64,000 bases of DNA, taken from CAMLQK01 sp035478775 (GTDB lineage Bacteria > Patescibacteriota > Saccharimonadia > Saccharimonadales > UBA4665). A program made the position numbers and the translations under genes. The notes under the pieces are model-generated. The model was not told where the DNA came from. It saw only the letters and a program-made list of their open reading frames with translations, and ran no database searches. The DNA lies in contig DATIJG010000023.1 of the NCBI GenBank assembly GCA_035478775.1, forward strand, positions 111,204 to 175,203, in the 5' to 3' direction. This document shows, piece after piece, positions 57,520 to 64,000 of this stretch (within the stretch, counting starts at the first letter, position 1; the number at the start of each line of letters is the position of its first letter).

Positions 57520-58461
57520 ATGTCAAAAATGATTCACACACCGGGCGTTGTTACTGTCGACGACCACAGTGCAACTAACAGCACTTTTGTTGTTGAGCCG
57601 CTACATAGCGGATACGGTATGACCCTTGGTAACAGTCTTCGCCGCGTTTTGCTTTCAAGCATTTCGGGCGCTGCTGTAACGAGCTTCAAAATTGAGGGCG
57701 CGACCCACGAGTTCACTACTGTTCCTGGCGTTAAAGAAGACGTTGTGGATATAATGTTGAACCTCAAAGGTGTACGCTTTCGTGTCTATGGCGAAGAGAC
57801 TCAAAACCTCCGCATCGTTAAAAAGGGCCGCGGTCCTGTCACTGCAAAAGACATTCAAGTAAATGCAGATGTCGAAATTGTTAACCCAGAGCACGTTATT
57901 GCGACTTTGGAAGACGACAAATCGCAATTTATTATGGACTTAGTCGTTGAAACTGGCCGTGGATATCGTACTATTGAAGAAGGTTCAGCTAAAAAGGCAA
58001 GCGACATGATTGCTGTCGATGCGATCTTCAGCCCGGTACTTCGCGTACGCTACAAGGTTGAAAACACTCGCGTCGGCCAAATGACCGACCTCGACAAGCT
58101 GATTATTACCGTTGAAACTGACGGCACTATTACACCGCGCGACGCTTTCGAAGAAGCTTCAGCAATTTTAGTGAACCAATATACCGCTCTTGCTGGTAAA
58201 ACGCGAGTTGAAACTGGCGAACAGCTTGTTGGTGCGAGCACCAGCACGACCCAAGAAAGCGGTGACGAGCCTGCAGCTTTGAATACTTCTATCGAAGATC
58301 TCAACCTGTCTGCACGCACCACCAACGCGCTTATTAACAACGACATTCATACTATTAAAGATTTGTTTAGCTTAAGTGACGCAGAACTGCGCGACCTGAA
58401 GGGCTTTGGCAGCAAGGCACTCGACGAGGTTAAAGAAAAGCTAGCGGAGATGGAGCTCTAA
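57520..58461 (+). CDS. rpoA: RNA polymerase alpha subunit
   Basis: Assembly scaffold of RNA polymerase. The dimerisation domain shows GMTLGNSLRRVLLSSISG and the FTTVPGVKEDVVDIMLNLK block; the C-terminal domain (about 245-313, LNLSARTTNALINNDIHTIKDL) is present, so upstream promoter elements or activators can be used. 313 residues. GGGAGG precedes the ATG. rplQ starts directly after its stop codon. Confidence 0.98.
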   Translation: MSKMIHTPGVVTVDDHSATNSTFVVEPLHSGYGMTLGNSLRRVLLSSISGAAVTSFKIEGATHEFTTVPGVKEDVVDIMLNLKGVRFRVYGEETQNLRIVKKGRGPVTAKDIQVNADVEIVNPEHVIATLEDDKSQFIMDLVVETGRGYRTIEEGSAKKASDMIAVDAIFSPVLRVRYKVENTRVGQMTDLDKLIITVETDGTITPRDAFEEASAILVNQYTALAGKTRVETGEQLVGASTSTTQESGDEPAALNTSIEDLNLSARTTNALINNDIHTIKDLFSLSDAELRDLKGFGSKALDEVKEKLAEMEL

Positions 58462-58920
58462 ATGCATCGACACGGATACAAAGGCCGTAAACTGCACCGC
58501 GAGCGCGACCAACGTGTAGCGCTTGTGAAGGGTCTCGCTGACTCGCTCGTTAAGTACGAGTCAATTGAAACGACCCTTCCGAAGGCCAAAGAAGTGGTGC
58601 CTTATGTTGAAAAATTAATTACCAAAGCCAAGAAAGGCGACTTACACAACCGCCGCCAGGTGATCGCAAGCTTGCAAACTATTGCAAACGCGCACAAGCT
58701 GGTAGACGAGATCGCACCAAAGCTCAAGGGACGTGCTAGCGGCCATCTCCGCATCGAGCGCACTCGTTTGCGCCGCGGCGACAATGCCCAGCTCGCCCGC
58801 GTAAGCTTTGTCGACGACCTTACCAGTGCACCTGTTGCCAAGGCGGTAAGCGAAAAGCCAAAAACTCCTACCAAGAAGCCGGCCGCCAAAAAGGCTGAAG
58901 CCGCAAAGGAGACTAAATAA
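58462..58920 (+). CDS. rplQ: Ribosomal protein L17 (bL17)
   Basis: Tunnel-exit protein. MHRHGYKGRKLHRERDQRVAL and the SIETTLPKAKEVVPYVEKLIT block are typical in pattern. 152 residues, about 30 longer than usual because of a Lys/Ala/Pro-rich tail that ends KETK and carries the ribosome binding site of rplM. Its ATG directly abuts the rpoA stop. Confidence 0.97.
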   Translation: MHRHGYKGRKLHRERDQRVALVKGLADSLVKYESIETTLPKAKEVVPYVEKLITKAKKGDLHNRRQVIASLQTIANAHKLVDEIAPKLKGRASGHLRIERTRLRRGDNAQLARVSFVDDLTSAPVAKAVSEKPKTPTKKPAAKKAEAAKETK

Positions 58921-59360
58921 TGAAAACTTTTAGCGCAAAGCCAAGCGACGTCACTCGTACTTGGTACATCATTGACGCTTCTGAAGCTCCAATGGGCCGC
59001 GTTGCAACCAAAGTTGCGACATTGCTGACTGGCAAGGGCAAGCCTAGCTTCACCAAGCACATCGACACCGGCGATTACGTAATTGTTATTAACGCAAGGA
59101 ACGTAGTGGTGACCGGCAACAAGCTTGAAGACAAAATGTACTACCGCCACAGCCATTTCCCTGGTGGCCTTAAAGAAGCAACCATGAAAGAAAAGATGGA
59201 AAGCAATCCAACGCACGCTATTTCACATGCCGTGCGCGGTATGCTCCCTGTAAATAAGCTTCGCGACGCGCGTCTAGACCGTCTAAAGGTGTATGCTGAC
59301 GCCGAGCACAAGCACGAGGCTCAAAAGCCGGTAGTGATTTCATTGAAAGAAGGTAAATAA
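58920..59360 (+). CDS. rplM: Ribosomal protein L13 (uL13)
   Basis: Early 50S assembly protein. WYIIDASEAPMGRVATKVATLL, the GDYVIVINARNVVVTGNKLEDK block and HAVRGMLPVNKLRD are diagnostic in order. 146 residues. The rplQ-rplM-rpsI order matches the common bacterial layout. The ATG overlaps the rplQ stop by TAATG. Confidence 0.98.
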   Translation: MKTFSAKPSDVTRTWYIIDASEAPMGRVATKVATLLTGKGKPSFTKHIDTGDYVIVINARNVVVTGNKLEDKMYYRHSHFPGGLKEATMKEKMESNPTHAISHAVRGMLPVNKLRDARLDRLKVYADAEHKHEAQKPVVISLKEGK

Positions 59361-59362
59361 AA

Positions 59363-59761
59363 ATGGCTGCTAACCAATATTTTTACGCATTGGGTCGCCG
59401 CAAAAGCGCAACCGCACGTGTTCGTTTGCAAGGTGGCAAGGGAACGATCGTTGTTAACGACAAGCCAGTTGAAGAATACTTAGCAGGTAGCAAATTCTTG
59501 CTAAACGAACTGAACCAGCCATTTGTTGCACTGCAACAAGAAAACAAGTACGACATCACCGTTCGCGTAACGGGTGGTGGCCATGCTGGTCAGGTTGATG
59601 CTATTCGCTTAGGCATTGCTAAGGCTTTGGCTGCTATGAACGAGGACCTCAAGGGTACTTTGAAGCGCGCAGACCTTTTGGGCCGTGATTCACGCGTTCG
59701 CGAACGCAAGAAGTTTGGCTTAAAGGGCGCTCGTAAGCAACGGCAGTTTACTAAGCGTTAG
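59363..59761 (+). CDS. rpsI: Ribosomal protein S9 (uS9)
   Basis: 30S head protein whose C-terminal tail touches P-site tRNA. YALGRRKSATARVRL at the start, GGGHAGQVDAIRLGIAKAL in the middle, and the tail KGARKQRQFTKR. 132 residues. Last gene of the alpha-type operon; a strong terminator follows. Confidence 0.98.
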   Translation: MAANQYFYALGRRKSATARVRLQGGKGTIVVNDKPVEEYLAGSKFLLNELNQPFVALQQENKYDITVRVTGGGHAGQVDAIRLGIAKALAAMNEDLKGTLKRADLLGRDSRVRERKKFGLKGARKQRQFTKR

Positions 59762-59781
59762 TTATTTTTAAACTACGCCGT

Positions 59782-59811
59782 AAAAACCCGGGAAGTGCAT
59801 CCCGGGTTTTT
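59782..59811 (+). terminator. Intrinsic terminator after rpsI
   Basis: Perfect 12-bp stem AAAAACCCGGGA (59782-59793) with TCCCGGGTTTTT (59800-59811), six-base loop; symmetrical A and T runs allow action in both directions. Confidence 0.92.
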
Positions 59812-59821
59812 ACTTTAAATG

Positions 59822-59830
59822 TGCTATACT
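59822..59830 (+). promoter_or_regulatory. Extended -10 promoter of the trpS leader
   Basis: TGcTATACT, hexamer 59825-59830, six nucleotides before ATG 59837. Confidence 0.5.
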
Positions 59831-59836
59831 TTACAT

Positions 59837-59911
59837 ATGGAAATGAAGGCGCATAACGCAAACTGGCAAAGCTGCAAGCAAAGGGGCGGCCTGTTTGGTG
59901 TATTTGCGTAG
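59837..59911 (+). CDS. Possible trpS leader peptide with a Trp codon
   Basis: A 24-codon ORF, leaderless by promoter position, with Trp at residue 10 (TGG 59864-59866). A terminator (59940-59961) follows, then trpS. GGCGGCCT (59885-59892) is complementary, with one mismatch, to AGTCCGCT (59940-59947), which contains the 5' arm of the terminator; a ribosome waiting at the Trp codon leaves it free, one that reaches the stop covers it. A single Trp codon is weak evidence on its own; the matching architecture at hisS strengthens it. Confidence 0.42.
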   Translation: MEMKAHNANWQSCKQRGGLFGVFA

Positions 59912-59939
59912 CAATAATCTCTTCGCAAAAATATAAAAG

Positions 59940-59963
59940 AGTCCGCTAAAGCGGGCTTTTTAT
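59940..59963 (+). terminator. Attenuator terminator in the trpS leader
   Basis: AGTCCGC (59940-59946) with GCGGGCT (59951-59957), one G-U pair, loop TAAA, flanking A/T pairs, T5 tail. Confidence 0.75.
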
Positions 59964-60029
59964 GAAAGGAAGAAACACTGGCAGTAATGGTCAAGTCCGC
60001 CAAGGCTCGCTTTAACGGCCAAACCTCGC

Positions 60030-60035
60030 TATAAT
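60030..60035 (+). promoter_or_regulatory. -10-like box directly before trpS
   Basis: TATAAT 11 nt before ATG 60047. If used, transcription would start after the AAGGAG (60036-60041), so that ribosome binding site would serve only transcripts from the upstream promoter. Confidence 0.4.
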
Positions 60036-60046
60036 AAGGAGTAACT

Positions 60047-61096
60047 ATGAGCAAATCTGTTATTTTAACTGGCATTCGTGCCAACAACAACCTTACTATT
60101 GGTAATTATTTTGGTGCAATATTACCGATTATTGACATGGCAAAAACTAAGTCGCGTGAATACCAAATTAACATGTTCGTGCCTGACTTGCACAGCTTTA
60201 CTACACCAATAAGCCACCGCGACTTGTACGAGCAAGTCATTCAGAATCTGCGGGTATACGCAGCGGCGGGTTTGCCGCTCGACGACCCAGGCGTGTTCTT
60301 ATACCGTCAGAGTTATATTCCAGCACACAGCGAGCTCGCCTGGATCTTTGACTGCTTTACCGGCATGGGCGAAATGGGCCGTATGATTCAATTCAAAGAC
60401 AAATCCAGCAAGCTAAGTGAAGACCGGATTAGCGTCGGCCTATTTAACTATCCCGTACTTATGGCGGCCGACATTTTGCTGTACGGCGCTTCGTATGTAC
60501 CAGTTGGCGACGACCAAACACAGCATGTGGAATTTACGCGTGACATTGGCGAACGCATGAACAAGCAATTCGCGGCTGAGTTCCCGGATGGCTTGTTTAC
60601 GGTGCCGCTGCCCATACCCAAACAGCACGAGTTTTTCGGTAAAGACCAGGGTCTACGCATTAAAGATCTCATTGATCCGACCAAAAAAATGAGTAAAAGT
60701 GATGACTCAGGCAAAGGCGTCATCTTTTTGAGTGATTTGCCAGAAGCGGCAGCTAAAAAAATCATGGCGGCCACTACCGACAGTGAAGGCGTTATAAAAT
60801 TCGACCGCGAAAAGCAGCCGGGCATTGCAAACTTGCTCCAAATCCTAGCGCTCTCGCAAGGCAAATTGCTCCAAGAAGTAATCACAGAATGGGAAGGCCA
60901 GACGCGGTACGGCGACCTTAAAAAAACAGTAGCCGAAGCCATTGCGCTGTTCTTGCAGGAATTCCAGACACAACTTGCTAACGCCGACGACCAACGTATC
61001 TTAGCCAAACTTAAGGCCTCTGAAACGCAAATGTCGCAGGTGGCTAGCAAAAAACTTTACCAGGTACAGCAAGCGGTTGGCTTACGCGCACTCTAA
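60047..61096 (+). CDS. trpS: Tryptophanyl-tRNA synthetase
   Basis: Class I enzyme charging tRNA-Trp. The HIGH-type region is in ILTGIRANNNLTIGNYFGAI (TIGN form, near residues 4-23), the substrate region GDDQTQHVEFTRDIGERMN (near 149-167) is typical, and the KMSKS loop is intact (KKMSKSDDSGKG, near 213-224). 349 residues is normal. rluD follows after two nucleotides and holB is coupled behind it, so regulation at the leader would affect all three. Confidence 0.97.
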   Translation: MSKSVILTGIRANNNLTIGNYFGAILPIIDMAKTKSREYQINMFVPDLHSFTTPISHRDLYEQVIQNLRVYAAAGLPLDDPGVFLYRQSYIPAHSELAWIFDCFTGMGEMGRMIQFKDKSSKLSEDRISVGLFNYPVLMAADILLYGASYVPVGDDQTQHVEFTRDIGERMNKQFAAEFPDGLFTVPLPIPKQHEFFGKDQGLRIKDLIDPTKKMSKSDDSGKGVIFLSDLPEAAAKKIMAATTDSEGVIKFDREKQPGIANLLQILALSQGKLLQEVITEWEGQTRYGDLKKTVAEAIALFLQEFQTQLANADDQRILAKLKASETQMSQVASKKLYQVQQAVGLRAL

Positions 61097-61098
61097 TT

Positions 61099-61968
61099 AT
61101 GAAACAGATAATCGTAAGTGAAGAAGAAGCAGGAAAGCGCCTTGACGTGTTGGTGGGTGAGCATTTTCCGCGGCTAAGCCGGGCCTTTGTCCGACGTTTG
61201 TGCGACAACGGCAAAGTTGCTATGGCCAGCAAAAGTACCAAAGCGGGTTATAAAGTACGTGAAGGTGACTTGGTGAGCGTCGAGTACGATGAAGCCGAGC
61301 TCGACGTAATCCCTCACATTGACTTGCCAGTTATTTACGAAGATGATGACTGCATCGTTATCAGCAAACCAGCTGGCGTACTAACACACGCTCAAGGTGC
61401 GCTTAGCGCCGAGCCTAGTGTTGCGACGTTTTTACGCGATAAATTACAAGACCTTTCCGGTACGCGCGGCGGCATCGTCCATCGGCTCGACCGCGCTACG
61501 AGCGGTGTTATTATGTGTGCCAAAAACCAAACGGCACTCAGTTTCTTGCAAAAGCAGTTTTCGCAGCGCAAAGTTAAGAAAACCTACATGGCAATAGTAC
61601 GCGGCCACTTAAAATTGAAAGAAGCCGTTATCGATATGCCCATCGAGCGTAACCCCAAGGCTCCGGCAACGTTCCGCGTTGGAGCGAATGGCAAACAGGC
61701 AATTACGCACTATAAAGTTGTGCAGGAAACCGCGCATTACTCGCTTATCGAACTCAAGCCGCTCACTGGCCGCACTCACCAGCTGCGTGTGCATCTGGCC
61801 GAGCAAGGCCATCCGGTTGTCGGCGACCCACTATACGGTGCTGGCACCTTTGGCGACCGTCTATTTTTACACGCTCTAAGCCTAGAAATTACTATTCCTA
61901 GCCGAGACCGCCGTACTTTCGCTGCACCATTACCGCCTGAGTTCAAAAAGCTAATGGACGAAAAATAA
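61099..61968 (+). CDS. rluD: RluD-family 23S rRNA pseudouridine synthase
   Basis: Isomerises uridines, probably in 23S rRNA helix 69. S4-like domain at 1-65 (KRLDVLVGEHFPRLSRAFVRRL), catalytic domain with Asp131 in HRLDRATSG, YEDDDCIVISKPAGVL before it, and the RTHQLRVHLAEQGHPVVGDPLYG block near 233-255. 289 residues. RluA/RluC/RluD cannot be told apart with certainty, but the domain order fits RluD. The start codon lies two nucleotides after the trpS stop. Confidence 0.93.
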   Translation: MKQIIVSEEEAGKRLDVLVGEHFPRLSRAFVRRLCDNGKVAMASKSTKAGYKVREGDLVSVEYDEAELDVIPHIDLPVIYEDDDCIVISKPAGVLTHAQGALSAEPSVATFLRDKLQDLSGTRGGIVHRLDRATSGVIMCAKNQTALSFLQKQFSQRKVKKTYMAIVRGHLKLKEAVIDMPIERNPKAPATFRVGANGKQAITHYKVVQETAHYSLIELKPLTGRTHQLRVHLAEQGHPVVGDPLYGAGTFGDRLFLHALSLEITIPSRDRRTFAAPLPPEFKKLMDEK

Positions 61969-62837
61969 TGAAATTAGTGTTGCATCCGCTTACACAAGCG
62001 TACGTGCAGCGTATTATCCTGGCCAAGCCGCACGCTGTGCTTTTAGTAGCGCGGAACGGCACAGGCAAAGGTGCACTCGCGCAATATATTGCTGGCGGGA
62101 TACTCGGTGCACAGGCCGCCCAGCCCTATACACCCTATATACGACAACTGCAACCTGATGAAAAAAACACGATTTCAGTCGAGGCAATTCGTGGTTTGCA
62201 GCAATTTGTGCGCTTAAAAACCATAGGCGACGAGCCAATTCGGCGTGCCATAATCATCGAACACGCCGATGCCATGACTACCGAAGCGCAGAACGCTTTT
62301 TTAAAACTGCTTGAAGAACCGCCGGCCGACACGGTTATTTTACTCACTGCAAAATCACGGGAAAGTTTACTACCGACAATTTTATCGCGTGTCCAAGAAA
62401 TGTATGTGCAATCGCCGGAAGCGAGCGAAGTACAGGCGTTTTTTGCTCGCACTATGCCTGCGCAATCTGCGCAAAGTATAACCCAAGCGTACTTTATGAG
62501 CGGTGGTGCACCAGGTCTTATGACGGCGCTCCTCGGTGGTGAGGCCGACCATCCCCTTGTGCAGGCTGTGGCATTGGCAAAACAAGTATTGCAGCAAGAT
62601 AATTTTGAGCGCTTGGCGAGCATCGACCAGGTAAAGCAAAAAACCGATGCACTGGAGTTATGCACAGCCTTGGAGCGCATCGCTCAAGTAAGCATAAGTC
62701 AGGCCGCCGCACAAAGTGACGCAATAAAGATGAGCCGATGGCACAATATTTTACGTGCAGCTACAGAGGCCAGCGAGCTGATTAGTAAAAATGTGCAAAC
62801 AAAATTAGCATTAACGCATTTAATGTTGCAACTTTAG
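61968..62837 (+). CDS. holB: DNA polymerase III delta' subunit (clamp loader)
   Basis: AAA+ clamp-loader subunit. ARNGTGKGALAQYI (near 28-41) is a P-loop-like segment; HADAMTTEAQNAFLKLLEEPP (near 97-117) and the ILSRVQ sensor block (near 137-142) are diagnostic. The four-cysteine zinc module normally inserted after the P-loop helix is absent (GILGAQAAQPYTPYIRQLQP); the only cysteine is near the C-terminus. 289 residues. The ATG overlaps the rluD stop (TAATG). Confidence 0.9.
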   Translation: MKLVLHPLTQAYVQRIILAKPHAVLLVARNGTGKGALAQYIAGGILGAQAAQPYTPYIRQLQPDEKNTISVEAIRGLQQFVRLKTIGDEPIRRAIIIEHADAMTTEAQNAFLKLLEEPPADTVILLTAKSRESLLPTILSRVQEMYVQSPEASEVQAFFARTMPAQSAQSITQAYFMSGGAPGLMTALLGGEADHPLVQAVALAKQVLQQDNFERLASIDQVKQKTDALELCTALERIAQVSISQAAAQSDAIKMSRWHNILRAATEASELISKNVQTKLALTHLMLQL

Positions 62838-62847
62838 CAGCCAAGTT

Positions 62848-62856
62848 TGTTATAAT
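62848..62856 (+). promoter_or_regulatory. Extended -10 promoter of the TPR gene
   Basis: TGtTATAAT, hexamer 62851-62856, 11 nt before ATG 62868; leader of about five nucleotides. Confidence 0.5.
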
Positions 62857-62867
62857 AAACGTTAGCT

Positions 62868-63521
62868 ATGTTTGAACTTGCAATCGTTGGCGTCTTTGGA
62901 CTTTTAGCCCTCCGAAACACCAAAATTCATGACGACGAATTCGCTGCCGGCTCCCGCAAAATCGGTGATCGTCTAGGTAGTTTGTGGGATATTGCCCACC
63001 AGGGCATGCGCGAAAATCGTTTTTTGCGGGCCGAAAAGGCGTTGCTTACAATCTTGAAGATCGACGAACGCAACGCCGCTGCTTATAATCGCTTGGGCAT
63101 TTTATACGCCAAGCAAAAAGAATATCGCGACGCGATTGACTGTTTTGAAATCGCGAGCAGCATTGAGGCGACTCCTTCTAGCTTGCACAACCTTGGCCTT
63201 ATTTATTACGAAACCGAAAATTACGAAAAAGCGGCTATCGCTTTCGAACAGGCTCTTAAACTGGAAAATAACTTGGCGGCCAGGCACGTAGCTTACGCTA
63301 AGGTACAAGAAAAACTTGGCAATGAAAAGCTGATGTTCCAGTCACTCGACAAAGCAGTTGACTTAGAACCCAACAAAGAAACATATACATTGTTACAAAA
63401 AGCCTACCTCGACCGCAGTATGCAATCTCAGGCAGACATGATTGGAGAGAAACTAAAAAAACTGATTGTGCCAGATGGCAAACCCAAGCGCATGGTCCGG
63501 CCACGCAAGGTTGTGGTATAG
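62868..63521 (+). CDS. TPR-repeat protein with N-terminal membrane segment
   Basis: 217 residues. A weakly hydrophobic N-terminus (MFELAIVGVFGLLAL) may anchor it to the membrane. From about 60 to 185 there are three or four tetratricopeptide repeats, for example AAYNRLGILYAKQKEYRDAI and SLHNLGLIYYETENYEKAAI. A basic tail (KPKRMVRPRKVVV) ends the protein. TPRs mediate protein contacts; the partner is unknown. Own promoter, downstream of holB, upstream of a tRNA pair. Confidence 0.85.
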   Translation: MFELAIVGVFGLLALRNTKIHDDEFAAGSRKIGDRLGSLWDIAHQGMRENRFLRAEKALLTILKIDERNAAAYNRLGILYAKQKEYRDAIDCFEIASSIEATPSSLHNLGLIYYETENYEKAAIAFEQALKLENNLAARHVAYAKVQEKLGNEKLMFQSLDKAVDLEPNKETYTLLQKAYLDRSMQSQADMIGEKLKKLIVPDGKPKRMVRPRKVVV

Positions 63522-63569
63522 GCTAGGTATTTTACCTAACCAAAAAGCATTGCCTAAATTGCTTGTTTT

Positions 63570-63578
63570 TGTTACAAT
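63570..63578 (+). promoter_or_regulatory. Extended -10 promoter of the tRNA-Thr/tRNA-Tyr pair
   Basis: TGtTACAAT, hexamer 63573-63578, about 28 nt before tRNA-Thr. Confidence 0.5.
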
Positions 63579-63606
63579 TTCATCTGTTACGTTACCACGT
63601 ACATGT

Positions 63607-63682
63607 GCCGCCTTAGCTCAGCTGGTAGAGCAACAGTTTTGTAAACTGTGGGTCGTCGGTTCGAGTCCGACAGGCGGCTCCA
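63607..63682 (+). tRNA. tRNA-Thr (anticodon UGU)
   Basis: Acceptor GCCGCCT pairs with AGGCGGC, then T and an encoded CCA. Anticodon loop TTTGTAA between ACAGT and ACTGT. T-arm with TTCGAGT. 76 nt, standard cloverleaf. Confidence 0.96.
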
Positions 63683-64000
63683 TATACCGCACGTGCAGGG
63701 ATAGTGAAGCGGTCAAACACAGCTGACTGTAAATCAGCCCTCTCCGAGTTCGGGGGTTCGAATCCCTCTCCCTGCACCATTCTGACATTAAAGCCTCTTC
63801 GGAGGCTTTTTGTATCTGTTGAGGTAAGGTTCTAACCTTCTCAAGCTCGTTACGAACTCGTTTCTCATTACTTGCGTCCGGAAGTTGCCATTCATTAGGG
63901 GTAATCATAAGCCTTTTATCAATTAGTGTCGGGTTCTGACCAATTGCAAGCAATAGATCCTTCTTAGTCCCAAGGTCGCCGGTGTTAAACTTCTCGCTAG
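63618..64000 (-). CDS. C-terminal part of a site-specific serine recombinase, running off the right edge
   Basis: A minus-strand frame is open from 64000 to a stop at 63618. Its credible part (about 64000-63780) reads FNTGDLGTKKDLLLAIG and NPTLIDKRLMI, followed by a Trp-Gln-Leu-Pro segment; this matches the end of large serine recombinases (zinc-ribbon and coiled-coil type) found on integrative elements. The remaining frame, down to the stop, is antisense to tRNA-Tyr and tRNA-Thr. Whether translation continues that far is unclear. It suggests an element integrated at, or recently next to, the tRNA-Tyr gene, with its body beyond the window. Confidence 0.55.
   Translation of the reverse strand, partial: SEKFNTGDLGTKKDLLLAIGQNPTLIDKRLMITPNEWQLPDASNEKRVRNELEKVRTLPQQIQKASEEALMSEWCRERDSNPRTRRGLIYSQLCLTASLSLHVRYMEPPVGLEPTTHSLQNCCSTS
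63695..63779 (+). tRNA. tRNA-Tyr (anticodon GUA)
   Basis: Acceptor GCAGGGA with TCCCTGC, then A and an encoded CCA. The anticodon loop CTGTAAA lies between GCTGA and TCAGC. A long variable arm and a TTCGAAT T-loop identify a class II bacterial tRNA-Tyr. 85 nt, 12 nt after tRNA-Thr. Confidence 0.96.
63790..63811 (+). terminator. Intrinsic terminator after tRNA-Tyr
   Basis: AAAGCCTC (63790-63797), TTCG tetraloop, GAGGCTTT (63802-63809), T-run to 63811. It lies inside the recombinase reading frame of the other strand. Confidence 0.88.

Noticed and set aside
59962..60015. 17-codon ORF after the trpS attenuator
   Set aside because: No promoter directly upstream and no Trp codon; position between terminator and trpS could be chance.
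63618..63790. Protein reading frame across the two tRNAs on the minus strand
   Set aside because: Antisense tRNA sequence is a well-known source of false protein calls; only the part beyond about 63780 is treated as recombinase-like.
1..64000. CRISPR arrays, insertion sequences, rRNA genes, T-boxes
   Set aside because: No evenly spaced direct repeats, transposase frames, rRNA sequence or T-box motif upstream of hisS, tyrS or trpS were seen on reading.

Overview
The window looks like a chromosomal segment of a Candidatus Saccharibacteria (TM7) or closely related Patescibacteria/CPR genome. The reasons are: an S10-spc-alpha ribosomal protein cluster that lacks rpmD (uL30) between rpsE and rplO; no adk or map between secY and infA; very compact gene spacing with TAATG overlaps; lysine-rich tails on ribosomal proteins; and a gene content dominated by information processing, proteolysis and cell-surface functions, with malic enzyme as the only clear central-metabolism gene. 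This is inference from gene content and order; there is no rRNA gene in the window.

Layout. 1-9 kb: the first codons of a gene leaving to the left, a PilB/GspE ATPase, a Ser/Thr-rich surface protein, malic enzyme, rplS-rnhB-yraN, an M1 aminopeptidase and a membrane protein. 9-16 kb: nusA, clpC (with a CIRCE operator), a membrane-anchored zincin-like protein, radA and a PIN-TRAM protein. 16-25 kb: a large class A penicillin-binding protein, tyrS, a methyltransferase, recG, a phospholipase C-like protein, rsmD. 25-29 kb: tRNA-Leu, hisS, tig, clpP (second CIRCE). 29-44 kb: rpoB-rpoC, rpsL-rpsG, two unknown genes, fusA, tuf, rpsJ, two small unknown genes. 44-60 kb: the rplC...rplO, secY, infA-rpmJ-rpsM-rpsK-rpsD-rpoA-rplQ-rplM-rpsI cluster, with an unknown gene in the usual adk/map position. 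60-64 kb: trpS, rluD, holB, a TPR protein, tRNA-Thr, tRNA-Tyr, and the 3' end of a serine recombinase running off the right edge.

Gene expression signals are unusually readable. Many first genes have an extended -10 box (TGnTAnnnT) only 6-11 nt before the ATG and no Shine-Dalgarno, which predicts leaderless mRNAs, while genes inside operons use AAGGAG-type sites, often written into the last codons of the upstream gene (C-terminal KExK tails). HrcA/CIRCE operators with a TTGAC -35 box in the loop precede clpC and clpP. All three aminoacyl-tRNA synthetase genes are preceded by a short, probably leaderless ORF containing the cognate codon(s); for hisS and trpS an intrinsic terminator with a mutually exclusive upstream pairing follows, as expected for ribosome-mediated attenuation.

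A second theme is loss of structural zinc sites: RpoC (both sites), S4, S14, L36, the PilB-like ATPase and DNA polymerase III delta' all lack the usual cysteines, while RadA keeps its C4 finger. No CRISPR array, insertion sequence, T-box or other riboswitch was recognised.
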